Assembly: GCF_001953305.1 (NCBI RefSeq)
Contig: NZ_MTFE01000010.1
Location: 2,357,826-2,390,475 of the forward strand
DNA from: Cnuella takakiae
Lineage (GTDB): Bacteria; Bacteroidota; Bacteroidia; Chitinophagales; Chitinophagaceae
Reading direction: 5' to 3'
DNA length: 32,650 bases
The notes beneath the pieces are model-generated. The model had not been told where the DNA came from, did no database searches, and saw nothing but the letters and a program-made list of their open reading frames with translations. Shown here piece after piece: positions 32,635 through 32,650 of the stretch; position 1 is the stretch's first letter; the number at the start of each line of letters is the position of its first letter. The position numbers and the translations under genes were made by a program.

Positions 32635-32650
32635 ATCTACTATCAGGAGC

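Overview
The window is chromosomal DNA of a Bacteroidota bacterium, most likely family Chitinophagaceae. This rests on a type IX secretion C-terminal sorting domain, two promoters that match the Bacteroidota pattern (TTG/TTTG, about 20 nt, TAnnTTTG), a tmRNA with a Gly-starting tag ending in AA, DUF3667 and HEIGH-type metallopeptidase families, and a Bacteroidota-style EAMKLF biotin site. The genus is not determinable from sequence reading alone. Most genes are housekeeping; no plasmid or phage module is visible.

Layout. 1-4.5 kb: two tandem paralogous secreted HEIGH metallopeptidases (- strand), divergent from a large secreted subtilisin-like protein with a T9SS signal. 4.6-6.4 kb: malate dehydrogenase and a thioredoxin-like protein (- strand). 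6.5-9.7 kb: efp, then accB and accC (biotin carrier and biotin carboxylase), which are separated by a small four-helix-bundle gene lying between inverted repeats. 9.8-13.4 kb: a small basic secreted protein, a DtxR/MntR-type metalloregulator and a divergently transcribed TonB-dependent receptor, with a strong palindrome between them. 13.4-14.4 kb: ECF sigma factor and probable anti-sigma factor. 14.5-17.5 kb (- strand): phoH, a DUF4878-like lipoprotein, crcB, ppa and a half-size TSUP permease; the lipoprotein, crcB and ppa overlap. 17.5-18.7 kb: a non-coding inverted-repeat element and a YD-repeat secreted protein. 18.8-24.4 kb (+ strand): DUF3667 protein, mazG and a 1253-residue membrane histidine kinase. 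24.4-27.4 kb (- strand): a PolX-like PHP phosphoesterase, a histone-H1-like protein, rpmA and rplU. 27.6-32 kb (+ strand): a GH3-family protein, dxr and rseP. 32.2-32.6 kb: ssrA (tmRNA) with a strong terminator.

Functional groupings. AccB and AccC supply the carrier and the carboxylating half of acetyl-CoA carboxylase. CrcB (fluoride export) is translationally coupled to family I pyrophosphatase, an enzyme classically inhibited by fluoride. The metalloregulator probably controls the divergent receptor through the shared palindrome. Dxr and RseP are a common neighbour pair, as are L21 and L27.

The most unusual layer is intergenic. At least six loci carry imperfect inverted repeats built from short recurring words. 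Each locus has its own vocabulary (for example TTAGCTAATTAGC with ATGTGCTAA, or GATGAGT, or GTTTGGGGTT), and the arms usually sit at gene ends. One pair encloses the four-helix-bundle gene and another pair with the same vocabulary encloses only about 80 non-coding bases. This looks like a small mobile-element family with coding and non-coding forms, and is the best candidate here for an undescribed system.
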